A stretch of DNA of 44,369 nucleotides from positions 1 to 44,369 of the forward strand of contig CAKMJY010000097.1 in assembly GCA_927433595.1 (NCBI GenBank), read 5' to 3'. The position numbers were made by a program, and so were the translations under genes. A model generated the notes under the pieces. That model ran no database searches and was not told where the DNA came from. It was given only the letters and a program-made list of their open reading frames with translations. Shown here one piece after another: positions 26,417-34,366 of the stretch. This DNA is from an uncultured Acholeplasmatales bacterium. Its GTDB lineage: Bacteria; Bacillota_I; Bacilli_A; Acholeplasmatales; UBA5453. Position 1 is the first letter of the stretch. Each line of letters starts with the position of its first letter.

Positions 26417-26467
26417 TGGTAAAGTGTAGTTGAATAGAACAATGAAAATATTTTCATAGCTATTCAA
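26417..26467 (+). promoter_or_regulatory. Extended -10 and nested-palindrome leader of the ice-binding-like gene
   Basis: TGGTAAAGT (26417-26425) is an extended -10 box that predicts a start near 26432. Exactly there begins a nested dyad: TTGAATAG (26430-26437), a perfect 16-nt palindrome ATGAAAATATTTTCAT (26442-26457), and CTATTCAA (26460-26467). The SD sequence GAGGAG follows at once. In RNA this forms a 5'-terminal hairpin next to the ribosome site; in DNA it could be an operator. Confidence 0.5.
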
Positions 26468-26479
26468 GAGGAGAACCAC

Positions 26480-27790
26480 ATGCAGAATTTAAAACGAAAC
26501 ACAGCTTTAAAGATTTTCACATTAGTACTTTCATTTGGCTTGTTATTGTCAGTCATTGGATGTACACCAAAAACAGATAATTCTATTCCTGTGACGGGGA
26601 TTAGCATACAAAGTGCTGGTGCAAGCACAACCATTACATCACATGGGGGAACATTACAACTTAGCTTCACAGTAACACCAACCGATGCAACAAATAGATT
26701 GGTATCATGGACCGTGACAGATGGTACAGGTAGTGCAACCATTAATCAATCTGGATTGTTAACTGCGGTTTCAAATGGCACAGTAACTGCTAAGGTAACA
26801 TCTGATAGTACACCAACCTTAAAAGCAGAATTGGTTATTACGATTTCAAATCAAGTGACAGATAATACAGAACCGCTTGCAGATGCGATTGCAGAAGCAA
26901 ACCTAAATATGAATGAAACCATGGTAGGCGTTAGTGCGGAAGCTTTCGTGCCTGAAGTCAAATGGGTAGTAGCCGCAGATAAAGCAACCTACAGCGCTGC
27001 AATTGCAGTGGCAGTTGCCGTACTTGCAGTTACACCGCTTACAGACACTGAAGTTTCAGATGCTGTGTCAGACTTAAACACGGCAACCATCGCTTTTAAT
27101 GCATCAAAAGAAAATGGCACTAAAGTTGTTTTAGCGATTAACTTAAGAACAGCGGATAATTTTGTATTATTATCTAAAACCGGGATTGCAACAACAGGCA
27201 CAACAGCCATCGTTGGTAATATCGGTGTCAGTCCAGTATCGGCATCTTATATTACAGGATTTGGCTTAACAATGGATAGTGCAAATGAATTTTCCACTTC
27301 TTCACTAGTCACAGGTCATGTATTTGCAGCTGATTATCAAGTCGGAACACCTGCTTACCTTACCACTGCAGTAGCAGATATGATGATTGCTTATAATGAT
27401 GGTACAGGTAGACCAGCAGATTACACCGAACTATATACAGGCGACTTAAGTGGAAAAACATTATCTAGCGCAGTTTATATGTGGAGTAATGATGCATTAA
27501 TCAATACGGACTTAACATTAGACGGGACATCTACAGATATTATGATATTCCAAATTGCAGGTACCCTTAAGATGGCAGCCAACACACAAATTATATTAAC
27601 TGGTGGATTAAAAGCCGAAAATATCTTTTGGTTAGTTGCGGATACAGTCGCAATCGGTGTTGGTGCAGATTTCTCAGGGGTCATTTTGACAATGACCAAT
27701 GTTAGTATGAATACCGGATCATCGATTAATGGTATGATATATGCTCAAACATCAATTTCACTTGATGCAACTGCAGTTACAAAACCATAA
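26480..27790 (+). CDS. Ice-binding-like lipoprotein (DUF3494) with Big_2 and FIVAR-like domains
   Basis: A 436-residue lipoprotein with lipobox VIGC (Cys28). Next come a bacterial Ig-like Big_2 domain (about 36-122, 'VTGISIQSAG...LSFTVTPTDATN...VSNGTVTAK'), a FIVAR-like helical segment (about 128-215, ending 'LNTATIAFNASKENGTK'), and a C-terminal DUF3494 beta-solenoid (about 225-436). The DUF3494 part is clear: NFVLLSKTGIATTGTTAIVGNIGVSP, FGLTMDSANEFSTSSLVTG, a 'TELYTGDLSGKTL..VYMW' stretch, IMIFQIAGTLKM, AENIFWLVADTVAIG and the terminal SINGMIYAQTSISLDATAVTKP. DUF3494 proteins bind ice or act as adhesins. The Big_2 and FIVAR parts suggest a surface adhesin. Single-gene unit with an unusual palindromic leader and a perfect terminator. 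Ice binding itself is not provable from sequence. Confidence 0.9.
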   Translation: MQNLKRNTALKIFTLVLSFGLLLSVIGCTPKTDNSIPVTGISIQSAGASTTITSHGGTLQLSFTVTPTDATNRLVSWTVTDGTGSATINQSGLLTAVSNGTVTAKVTSDSTPTLKAELVITISNQVTDNTEPLADAIAEANLNMNETMVGVSAEAFVPEVKWVVAADKATYSAAIAVAVAVLAVTPLTDTEVSDAVSDLNTATIAFNASKENGTKVVLAINLRTADNFVLLSKTGIATTGTTAIVGNIGVSPVSASYITGFGLTMDSANEFSTSSLVTGHVFAADYQVGTPAYLTTAVADMMIAYNDGTGRPADYTELYTGDLSGKTLSSAVYMWSNDALINTDLTLDGTSTDIMIFQIAGTLKMAANTQIILTGGLKAENIFWLVADTVAIGVGADFSGVILTMTNVSMNTGSSINGMIYAQTSISLDATAVTKP

Positions 27791-27796
27791 AAAAAT

Positions 27797-27829
27797 AAAC
27801 TGACAAGCCATAAAGCTTGTCAGTTTTTA
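27797..27829. terminator. Terminator between the ice-binding-like gene and hxlR
   Basis: Perfect 12-bp stem AAACTGACAAGC/GCTTGTCAGTTT with a CATAAA loop and T-run; A-run on the other side makes it usable for the convergent gene. Confidence 0.92.
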
Positions 27830-27836
27830 CATTTTA

Positions 27837-28139
27837 TCAAACCCAATAGTCGCTCCATTTGGATATTTCAGCCATAATTGGCTTTAATGCATACCCTTTT
27901 TCAGTTAGACTATATTCAATTCTAACGGGTGTTTCAGGGTACACAATCCTTGAAACAATACCCAGTTGTTCTAGTTCTTTTAATCTAAATGATAATACCT
28001 TACCACTAATTTTGATTTCATTTTCTAGTTCATTAAAACGCTTAACGCCATCCATTAGTTGGTTCACAATTAAACCAGTCCACCTTTTACCTAGGACCTG
28101 AAAGGCACTTTCAAATTTTGAACAGATTGCTTTTTCCAT
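27837..28139 (-). CDS. HxlR-family winged-helix transcriptional regulator
   Basis: A 100-residue cytoplasmic DNA-binding protein: an N-terminal Cys (CSKFE) at the position used for thiol sensing in YodB/HypR-type regulators, KRWTGLIVNQLMDG, the recognition region GKVLSFRLKELEQLGIVSR and the wing PVRIEYSLTEKG. It is divergent from an FMN-reductase gene, the standard arrangement in which such a regulator senses quinones, aldehydes or disulfide stress and controls the reductase. The internal ATG at 28139 is preferred (GGTG upstream; gives the typical short N-terminus before the Cys) over the track's 28151. Confidence 0.88.
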   Translation of the reverse strand: MEKAICSKFESAFQVLGKRWTGLIVNQLMDGVKRFNELENEIKISGKVLSFRLKELEQLGIVSRIVYPETPVRIEYSLTEKGYALKPIMAEISKWSDYWV

Positions 28140-28155
28140 ATGTATCACCATTTTT

Positions 28156-28183
28156 ATTATACTAGATTTCTTTGGATAAGCAA
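28156..28183 (-). promoter_or_regulatory. Promoter of hxlR gene
   Basis: On the minus strand: -35 TTGCTT, 16-bp spacer, -10 TATAAT, ending 16 bp before the chosen start. Confidence 0.6.
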
Positions 28184-28188
28184 ATCAC

Positions 28189-28217
28189 TTTACATTACTA
28201 AGTTACCAATATATAAT
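28189..28217 (+). promoter_or_regulatory. Promoter of the FMN reductase gene
   Basis: -35 TTTACA, exact 17-bp spacer and -10 TATAAT. Confidence 0.75.
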
Positions 28218-28236
28218 AGGTTACATAAAGTAACTT
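28200..28236 (+). promoter_or_regulatory. Probable HxlR operator
   Basis: GTTAC-ATAAA-GTAAC (28220-28234) is a perfect inverted repeat at the transcription start, and a third GTTAC lies 18 bp upstream inside the promoter (AAGTTAC 28200-28206, also inverted against GTAACTT 28230-28236). The position at the reductase start site suits repression by the divergent regulator. Confidence 0.6.
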
Positions 28237-28256
28237 ATATAAAGGAGAACTAAATA

Positions 28257-28802
28257 ATGACACAAGATACATTAAAGATTGGTATCATCTTAGGTAGCAC
28301 TAGAGATGGTAGAGTAAGCCCAGCCGTAGGCAATTGGGTAAAAGGATTAGCAGATAAAAGAACAGATGCTACATTTGAAATAGTAGACATCAAATCATTT
28401 GGATTACCGTTACTAGGTGAATCAGCAGACTTAACAGGTGTAATGGCTTGGAATGCAAAATTAGCAGAACTCGATGGGTTTATCTTCATCGTTTCTGAAT
28501 ACAACCATTCTATTTCTGGTGCACTTAAGAATGCACTAGACTCAGCAAGAGACCCTTGGAACAATAAAGCTGCAGGCATCGTTTCATATGGTTCAGCTGG
28601 TGGCGCAAGAGCGGCAGAACACTTAAGAACCATTTTGGGTGAACTTCAAGTTGCTGATGTGAGATCACATACTTTATTATCATTATTCGATGATTTTAAT
28701 CAATCAGGTTTTAATCCAAGACCACTACATGAAGTAAACGTCAACGATATGTTGGATCAATTAACCAAATGGAGCCGTGCTTTAAAACAAGTTAGAGCGT
28801 AA
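28257..28802 (+). CDS. NADPH-dependent FMN reductase / flavodoxin-fold quinone reductase
   Basis: A 181-residue flavodoxin-like enzyme: the N-terminal FMN phosphate loop GSTRDGRVSPAVGNWV, PLLGE, and FIFIVSEYNHSISGALKNALD, the diagnostic motif of the NADPH-FMN reductase family (YhdA/AzoR/ChrR-like). It transfers electrons from NAD(P)H to flavin, and relatives reduce quinones, azo dyes or chromate two electrons at a time. AAAGGAG lies before the ATG. Divergent from the hxlR gene and almost certainly controlled by it. Followed by its own terminator. Confidence 0.92.
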   Translation: MTQDTLKIGIILGSTRDGRVSPAVGNWVKGLADKRTDATFEIVDIKSFGLPLLGESADLTGVMAWNAKLAELDGFIFIVSEYNHSISGALKNALDSARDPWNNKAAGIVSYGSAGGARAAEHLRTILGELQVADVRSHTLLSLFDDFNQSGFNPRPLHEVNVNDMLDQLTKWSRALKQVRA

Positions 28803-28810
28803 TGAATTTA

Positions 28811-28839
28811 AACAGGTCAGTTGGCCTGTTTTATTTTTG
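28811..28839 (+). terminator. Terminator after the FMN reductase gene
   Basis: Stem AAACAGG/CCTGTTT with an 8-nt loop and T-rich tail. Confidence 0.8.
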
Positions 28840-28901
28840 GGCATATTGTTTAAAAAAGTGATACCATACATGCTAAAATATGTACCGAAGGAAGTGAGTT
28901 T

Positions 28902-29243
28902 ATGAGTTTTTTTGAATTCTTTGTAAAAGGCCCATATGCCAATGATTTGTCCCCGAAAGATTATGTACAAAAAGTAGAGGATGGTGAATCCATCATCCTA
29001 CTGGATGTTAGATCCTATGAAGCTTATTTAAATAGCCACATCCCTGAAGCAGTGAGTTATCCATTTCAATCTTTTAATAACATTGAAAACGATTATCCAG
29101 ATCGCTATCAGACTTATGTGCTTTATTGTGATGAAGGGGTATTAAGTTATAGAGCACTTGAAATCATGAAGAAAATTGGTTACCTGCATGTGTATGATTT
29201 AGGTAGCTATCAAACATGGCCATACGAAAAAGTAGAACAATAA
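28902..29243 (+). CDS. Rhodanese-like sulfurtransferase
   Basis: A 113-residue single rhodanese domain: LLDVRSYEAYLNSHIPEAVSYP is the typical first half, and YCDEGVLSYRA contains the catalytic Cys (residue 76) in the CxxGxxS active loop. The usual Arg of the loop (CRSGNRS) is replaced by Leu, so the substrate preference may differ. Single-domain rhodaneses carry persulfide sulfur for thiolation reactions in the cytoplasm. GAAGG is the ribosome site. Own terminator follows. Confidence 0.88.
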   Translation: MSFFEFFVKGPYANDLSPKDYVQKVEDGESIILLDVRSYEAYLNSHIPEAVSYPFQSFNNIENDYPDRYQTYVLYCDEGVLSYRALEIMKKIGYLHVYDLGSYQTWPYEKVEQ

Positions 29244-29246
29244 CTA

Positions 29247-29275
29247 AAGATTAGACGATGAGTCTAGTCTTTTTT
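29247..29275 (+). terminator. Terminator after the rhodanese gene
   Basis: Stem AAGATTAGAC/GTCTAGTCTT (one G-U pair), 5-nt loop, six-T run. Confidence 0.88.
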
Positions 29276-29347
29276 CTCATTGTTTTTTTAAAATATAGGT
29301 GCTACTATTATATTAGTATAGACGATATCTAATTTAAAGGAGCACAT

Positions 29348-30190
29348 ATGAGTAACCGTTCTGATTCCCCAAGAGAATTACTAAGAGATTATCTAGAAAT
29401 TCGGTTTTATATTAGACTTGCAGTTTCTCTATTCTGGTTAGTTTTACTGTTTATCTTTTTGCTTTATAATTTCGCAATTGGTAATTTTGGAGGGTTAGTG
29501 ATTTTCTTTAGTGTATTTTTCATCATTATTTTCTCGATTACCGTTCTTGTTTTAACGTTTAGATTCATAAAAAATGCGCGTTTGAAACGAAAATACTTGA
29601 GCTCAGATTGTTATAAAATAACCAAAGTGCCATTTAAGAAAACGTATAGAATGCCTTATTACCAATATCAATTCGAGGTATTTGATAAGCTTTATAGTCA
29701 CCATTTAGGGGACATGTTGTTTGATACAGTCTTAAAAGAACAAATATTTGATAACAGTGATATTTCTATTGATATCATATTGTTTCATGAGAGCGGCATT
29801 TATGTTGTCCAAACATTGGCACTCGATGGACCACTAAAAGGCAGTGCCGATGAACGTATTTGGACACCTCACTTTTATTTAGGTGTTAAGAAGACATTAT
29901 CAGTTGATCACACACTTCTAAAATCTTGGAAACAAGCAAACACCCTCGTGAACCCTATCATGCAAACGGATTTACATGTTAAAAACTTGAAGAAAGTCTT
30001 GCCTAAGTATGAAATCAAAGGTGTGACAATCCTAGGTAAAAAGATGATAGATCAATCATTTTCGAATATGAATAATCACTTATTTTCGATGGATCAATTT
30101 ATCGAGTATGTTTCTTCACAGCCATACCTCTATTCAGATTATGAACTGAAGGAAGCTAAAACCATCATTGAAAACACCAATCGAATCTAA
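29348..30190 (+). CDS. Membrane protein with degenerate NERD-like domain
   Basis: A 280-residue protein with two adjacent transmembrane helices (about 22-43 and 47-73), then a basic stretch and a cytoplasmic domain. Residues about 135-250 follow the pattern of NERD (nuclease-related) domains: SIDIILFHESGIYVVQ, G-x-LKGSADERIWT and VNPIMQTDLHVKNL, corresponding to 'DHLLI..GIFVIEVK..G.I.G....W' and 'NP..Q...H...L'. The catalytic EVK is replaced by 'VQTLALDG', so nuclease activity is doubtful. Function unknown; a binding role at the membrane is possible. AAAGGAG precedes the ATG. The next gene starts 55 bp later without a terminator, so read-through is possible. Confidence 0.6.
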   Translation: MSNRSDSPRELLRDYLEIRFYIRLAVSLFWLVLLFIFLLYNFAIGNFGGLVIFFSVFFIIIFSITVLVLTFRFIKNARLKRKYLSSDCYKITKVPFKKTYRMPYYQYQFEVFDKLYSHHLGDMLFDTVLKEQIFDNSDISIDIILFHESGIYVVQTLALDGPLKGSADERIWTPHFYLGVKKTLSVDHTLLKSWKQANTLVNPIMQTDLHVKNLKKVLPKYEIKGVTILGKKMIDQSFSNMNNHLFSMDQFIEYVSSQPYLYSDYELKEAKTIIENTNRI

Positions 30191-30245
30191 ACCATTGTAA
30201 GCTAGTCTTTATTTTGTGATATCATAGTCCTTGGGCGGGGATATC

Positions 30246-31427
30246 ATGAAAAGACTAGCTTTTAAATCATTCATACTACTAAGTGTTATTTATATTGCGT
30301 TTATTGCGTTGGGATTACCAGATGCATTATTAGGATCAGCTTGGAATTTGGTCAGAGAAGACTTATCAGTTGGACTCGGTACGCTGGGTATCATGACGGT
30401 TTTTATTTATATCATGTCAATCATAGCAACCTTTAATGCACCAAGACTATTGAGACTATTTGAAACAAAATGGATTACGTTCGTATCGATTCTATTTACA
30501 GGCATCGCATTGATTCTAATGAGTCAGGTAAATGAGTTCTATCAAATGTTATTCTTTGCACTACCATTAGGGATAGGTGCAGGTGCGATTGATGTGTCAT
30601 TAAACCACTATTTAGCCGTTAACTACAAGGCATCACATATGAGTTTCCTTCACTCTTTCTATGGCATTGGGGTAACATTAGGACCTACCATTATGGCTTA
30701 TACACTAAAAGACGAACAATGGCGATTAGGTTATATCATCGTGGGGGCCATTTTAGTGTTTATCGCATTAACGGTTTTCTTATCGATGCCATTATGGCAT
30801 AAAGAACGCCATGTGAAATCAGACCATGTGCATATCCCATTAAAAGAGATTGTTAGTAGTAGAGGTGCAATTCTATCCATGATTCTATTTTTATTATATG
30901 TCCATATTGAATCATTGCTTGGCGTTTGGATATCCAGTTATATCTACATTGAAAAAGGGGTTAGTTATAGTGTTGCTGCGTTGTTCACAACCAGTTACTA
31001 TCTAGCCTTAACCCTAGGTAGATTGGTGTCTGGTATACTAGCGACTAAGTTAAAACCAAGTCTATTAATTCTTGCTGGCGAAGCATTCATTTTACTAGGT
31101 GCAGTTTTATTATTTGTTAAGCTCGATTATTGGTTTTATTTTGTTGTCGCTGGTCTTTTAGGATTTGGTTCAGGTCCGATTTATCCAAACCTAATGTTCT
31201 CTAATAATTTTCATTTCTCAAAAGAAAAATTATCTAGAATCATCAGCCTTCAAATGGTAATTGGTTATATGGGTTTTGGCTTATTAACGCCACTTGCTGG
31301 TCTATTCTTTGACCGAGTTTCAATCGCGTTTTATCCAGTCTTTTTAATAAGTGCATCATTATTGCTAGTTATACTTACAGTGAAATATTTGTATGAAAAA
31401 CCAATCTTAATAATAGATCAAAAGTGA
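30246..31427 (+). CDS. Major facilitator superfamily transporter
   Basis: A 393-residue integral membrane protein with 12 hydrophobic segments. IALGLPDALLGSAW in TM1 and the interdomain layout fit MFS sugar/drug porters of the FucP/YfkF-like type; GIGAGAIDVSLNHYLAVNY and LHSFYGIGVTLGP in TM4-5, and GFGSGPIYPNLMF in TM10, match the same group. The substrate is unknown. The ATG at 30246 follows GGGCGGGG; the track's TTG start at 30231 is less likely. Single transcription unit ended by a terminator that starts at the stop codon. Confidence 0.88.
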   Translation: MKRLAFKSFILLSVIYIAFIALGLPDALLGSAWNLVREDLSVGLGTLGIMTVFIYIMSIIATFNAPRLLRLFETKWITFVSILFTGIALILMSQVNEFYQMLFFALPLGIGAGAIDVSLNHYLAVNYKASHMSFLHSFYGIGVTLGPTIMAYTLKDEQWRLGYIIVGAILVFIALTVFLSMPLWHKERHVKSDHVHIPLKEIVSSRGAILSMILFLLYVHIESLLGVWISSYIYIEKGVSYSVAALFTTSYYLALTLGRLVSGILATKLKPSLLILAGEAFILLGAVLLFVKLDYWFYFVVAGLLGFGSGPIYPNLMFSNNFHFSKEKLSRIISLQMVIGYMGFGLLTPLAGLFFDRVSIAFYPVFLISASLLLVILTVKYLYEKPILIIDQK

Positions 31428-31454
31428 TTACCTTATTTGGTAATCCTTTTTTTG
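31426..31454 (+). terminator. Terminator after the MFS gene
   Basis: Stem GATTACC/GGTAATC with a 6-nt loop and a seven-T run; the stop codon TGA overlaps the stem base. Confidence 0.85.
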
Positions 31455-31503
31455 ATTTAAGGAAAGCCTCATTTGATTTTAAGATTATCGGGTAGGGTTA
31501 TTA

Positions 31504-31512
31504 TGTTATAAT
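31504..31512 (+). promoter_or_regulatory. Extended -10 promoter of the flavoprotein pair
   Basis: TGTTATAAT is a perfect extended -10 box 22 bp before the ATG, predicting a leader of only about 15 nt. No -35 match. Confidence 0.55.
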
Positions 31513-31533
31513 AAAGAAGAAGGATGTGTTTAT

Positions 31534-32748
31534 ATGAAAGCGCATATTGTCGTAATTGGCGGTGGTGCAAGTGGCTTGATTGCAGCAATCAGATTGAAGC
31601 AATTAAATGCCAATGTTACACTGATTGAACGTAATAATAAATTGGGTAAGAAGATACTTGCAACCGGCAATGGTCGATGCAATTTTACCAATGTACTTGC
31701 AACTGAACAAGACTATAATCGTCCAAACTTTGTCAAAGAAACCTTCGATCAGTTTGGTGTGAAAGATACAATATCTTTTTTTGAATCGTTGGGGATTATT
31801 CCGAAGACTGAAGAGTTAGGTAAGACTTATCCTTTATCTGAACAAGCGTCCTCGATGACAGATGTATTGATATATGAGGTTAAAAGATTGGGTGTAAATC
31901 TGTTACTCGAAACAAGTGTCATAGACATCAAAAAGGGTAAAACATTTAGCCTTAAACTATCCTCAGGCAAAACAATGGAAGCGGACAAAGTCATATTATC
32001 CACAGGTGGTAAGGCGATGCCTTTAAGTGGTTCTGATGGGAGTGGGTATCAATTGGCCACTAACCTAGGTCACCACATGACAGACATATTTCCAGCTCTT
32101 GTGAAACTAGAACTTGAAAGTCCGCACTTAAAACATATGGATGGTGTTAAGTTTAAAGGCGAAGCTACTTTAATCCATAACAACCATATACTTCAAGTTG
32201 AACAAGGTGACATTTTGTTTACCAAATATGGCATCTCTGGACCGACTATTTTACAACTATCTAGAAAGGCCAATGCGCTATTACTAGATTATCAAACGAT
32301 ATTCATCAAGGTGCAATTAATCAATGGCATCGATGAAAAACGTGTAATGGACCGCTTTTTAATGTTAGAAAGAAAAACCATAGAAGATGGACTAGTTGGT
32401 TTAATTCATAAAAAACTCATTAAGTCGGTATTAAAAGAAGTTGGTATATTCGAACATACCTTAATTAAGGATATCCCAAATAAACAGTTAAACAAATTGG
32501 TTAAACTGCTATTTGATTGGCGTTTTAAAGTCATTGGCTCAAAAGATTTTGACGATGCTCAGGTCACGGCTGGTGGCATCGTAGTAGAAGAAATTAATCC
32601 TAAAACACTTGAATCTAACTTGGTTAGAGGGTTATATTTTACAGGCGAAATCATCGATATTGATGGTTTATGTGGTGGGTACAACCTACAATGGGCTTGG
32701 AGTAGCGGATATGTCGCCGCGACACATGCAGGAGGATTAAATGATTAG
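31534..32748 (+). CDS. HI0933/YhiN-family FAD-binding flavoprotein
   Basis: A 404-residue cytoplasmic FAD protein. The N-terminal dinucleotide motif VIGGGASGLIAAI, ATGNGRCNFTN (family signature near residue 45), STGGKAMPLSGSDGSGY, TKYGISGPTIL, and the C-terminal GLYFTGEIIDIDGLCGGYNLQWAW are diagnostic of the HI0933/YhiN group, sometimes named aminoacetone oxidase family. The reaction is not established. It overlaps the next flavoprotein gene by eight bases (ATGATTAG), so the two are co-translated. Confidence 0.93.
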   Translation: MKAHIVVIGGGASGLIAAIRLKQLNANVTLIERNNKLGKKILATGNGRCNFTNVLATEQDYNRPNFVKETFDQFGVKDTISFFESLGIIPKTEELGKTYPLSEQASSMTDVLIYEVKRLGVNLLLETSVIDIKKGKTFSLKLSSGKTMEADKVILSTGGKAMPLSGSDGSGYQLATNLGHHMTDIFPALVKLELESPHLKHMDGVKFKGEATLIHNNHILQVEQGDILFTKYGISGPTILQLSRKANALLLDYQTIFIKVQLINGIDEKRVMDRFLMLERKTIEDGLVGLIHKKLIKSVLKEVGIFEHTLIKDIPNKQLNKLVKLLFDWRFKVIGSKDFDDAQVTAGGIVVEEINPKTLESNLVRGLYFTGEIIDIDGLCGGYNLQWAWSSGYVAATHAGGLND

Positions 32749-34336
32749 ACTAACCGAATTAAAGATACCTGTTCAACAGGTTAATGATCAAACAGAATTA
32801 TCCATGATTAGTGCCTTGTTAAAGGATAAATATAACATTAGAGATGCTGATATCATTGAAATGTCACTCTATAAAAAAGCAATAGATGCAAGAAAAAAGG
32901 AACAAGTGTTCTATGTTTATTCTGTTGATTTGATTGTCAAAGACGAACAAAAGTTAGTCAATAGGCGATACCCAAATTTAAGTGTGGTAACCGATGAGCA
33001 CTTTGACCCAATGATCACAGGCGACATCCGATTGAAACACCGCCCTGTGGTAATAGGATTTGGCCCATCTGGTATTTTTGCTAGCCTCTTACTAGCGAGA
33101 CTAGGCTATAAACCAATCGTTTTAGAACGAGGGTTAGATGTCGATACAAGATCAAAATATGTCGATGACTTTTGGAAAACAGGCAACTATAGTGAATCAG
33201 CAACCATTTTGTTCGGAGAAGGCGGCGCTGGGACGTTTTCAGATGGTAAGCTAACAACTTTAATCAATGATTTTAGATGTAAGTACGTCTTACAAGCATT
33301 GGTTAATCACGGTGCTCAAAAAGAGATTTTATATTTAAATAAACCACACGTTGGCACAGACGTTTTAAAAGGGGTCATTAAAAACATCAGACAAGAAATC
33401 ATTGCCTTAGGTGGTGAGGTTAGATTTTCTAACAAAGTCACAGATTTTATCATTAAAGATGGCGTCTTAAAAGGTGTCATCGTCAATGATCAAGAAAAGA
33501 TTGATACAGACATCTGTTTAATGGGTATTGGTCATAGTGCTAGAGAAACATTTGAGAAACTCTATGCATCTGGATTTGAAATCAAACAAAAAGCCTTCTC
33601 AGTTGGATTGCGTGTGGAACACCCTCAATCCTTAATCAATGAGTCACAGTTTAAGAAGTTTGCGAAATACTTAAGACCGGCGGAGTATAAACTCAATTAT
33701 CACAGTCCAAATGGTAGAGGCGCATATACATTCTGCATGTGCCCAGGTGGCTATGTCATGTGTGCTACCTCAGAAGATGGTGGCGTAGTCACCAACGGCA
33801 TGAGTGAATCAAAGCGTGATGGCGATAATGCGAATTCTGCTGTCTTAGTTAATGTCATGCCTGAAGACTTTGGTAGTGACCACCCACTGGCTGGTATGTA
33901 CTATCAAAGAGAAATCGAACAAAAAGCATATCAAATTGGTGGTAAGAATTATCATGCCCCACTTCAGTTATTAGGTGACTTCCTACAAAATAAAGTATCG
34001 ACTAATATAGGGTCAGTTAAGCCTACTTATTTACCAGGGTATAAATTCGTCAATCTTGCCGATATCTTACCAGATTATGTTACAGAAACCTTGAGAGAAG
34101 CATTCCATGATTTTGATAAACGCATCCGCGGATTTGCGATGCATGATGCCATATTAACAGGTGTTGAAACGAGAAGTTCATCCCCAATTAGAATCGTCAG
34201 AAATGATGAAGGTGTATCTAACATCAAAGGCCTATATCCAATGGGTGAAGGTGCAGGGTATGCTGGTGGTATTATGTCTAGTGCCGTTGATGGCTTGAAG
34301 CAAGTCGAAAAACTTATCCAAATATATAAAATGTAA
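32741..34336 (+). CDS. FAD-dependent oxidoreductase (COG2509 type)
   Basis: A 531-residue flavoprotein. An N-terminal domain of about 95 residues, with the 'D(I)IEMSLYKKAIDARKK' stretch, precedes the Rossmann FAD site PVVIGFGPSGIFASLLLARLG. GEGGAGTFSDGKLTT, GIGHSARETFE and VETRSSSPIRI with a final GEGAGYAGGIMSSAVDGL are typical of the COG2509 family. Members are widespread in anaerobes and Firmicutes with no assigned reaction. It overlaps the upstream YhiN-like gene, suggesting the two flavoproteins work in one process. A perfect terminator follows. Confidence 0.92.
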   Translation: MIRLTELKIPVQQVNDQTELSMISALLKDKYNIRDADIIEMSLYKKAIDARKKEQVFYVYSVDLIVKDEQKLVNRRYPNLSVVTDEHFDPMITGDIRLKHRPVVIGFGPSGIFASLLLARLGYKPIVLERGLDVDTRSKYVDDFWKTGNYSESATILFGEGGAGTFSDGKLTTLINDFRCKYVLQALVNHGAQKEILYLNKPHVGTDVLKGVIKNIRQEIIALGGEVRFSNKVTDFIIKDGVLKGVIVNDQEKIDTDICLMGIGHSARETFEKLYASGFEIKQKAFSVGLRVEHPQSLINESQFKKFAKYLRPAEYKLNYHSPNGRGAYTFCMCPGGYVMCATSEDGGVVTNGMSESKRDGDNANSAVLVNVMPEDFGSDHPLAGMYYQREIEQKAYQIGGKNYHAPLQLLGDFLQNKVSTNIGSVKPTYLPGYKFVNLADILPDYVTETLREAFHDFDKRIRGFAMHDAILTGVETRSSSPIRIVRNDEGVSNIKGLYPMGEGAGYAGGIMSSAVDGLKQVEKLIQIYKM

Positions 34337-34340
34337 AAGA

Positions 34341-34366
34341 AAAGCGTCCAGTTTTGGACGCTTTTA
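34341..34366. terminator. Terminator between convergent flavoprotein and MFS genes
   Basis: Perfect stem AAAGCGTCCA/TGGACGCTTT with a GTTT loop; flanked by A- and T-runs so it can work both ways. Confidence 0.88.
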
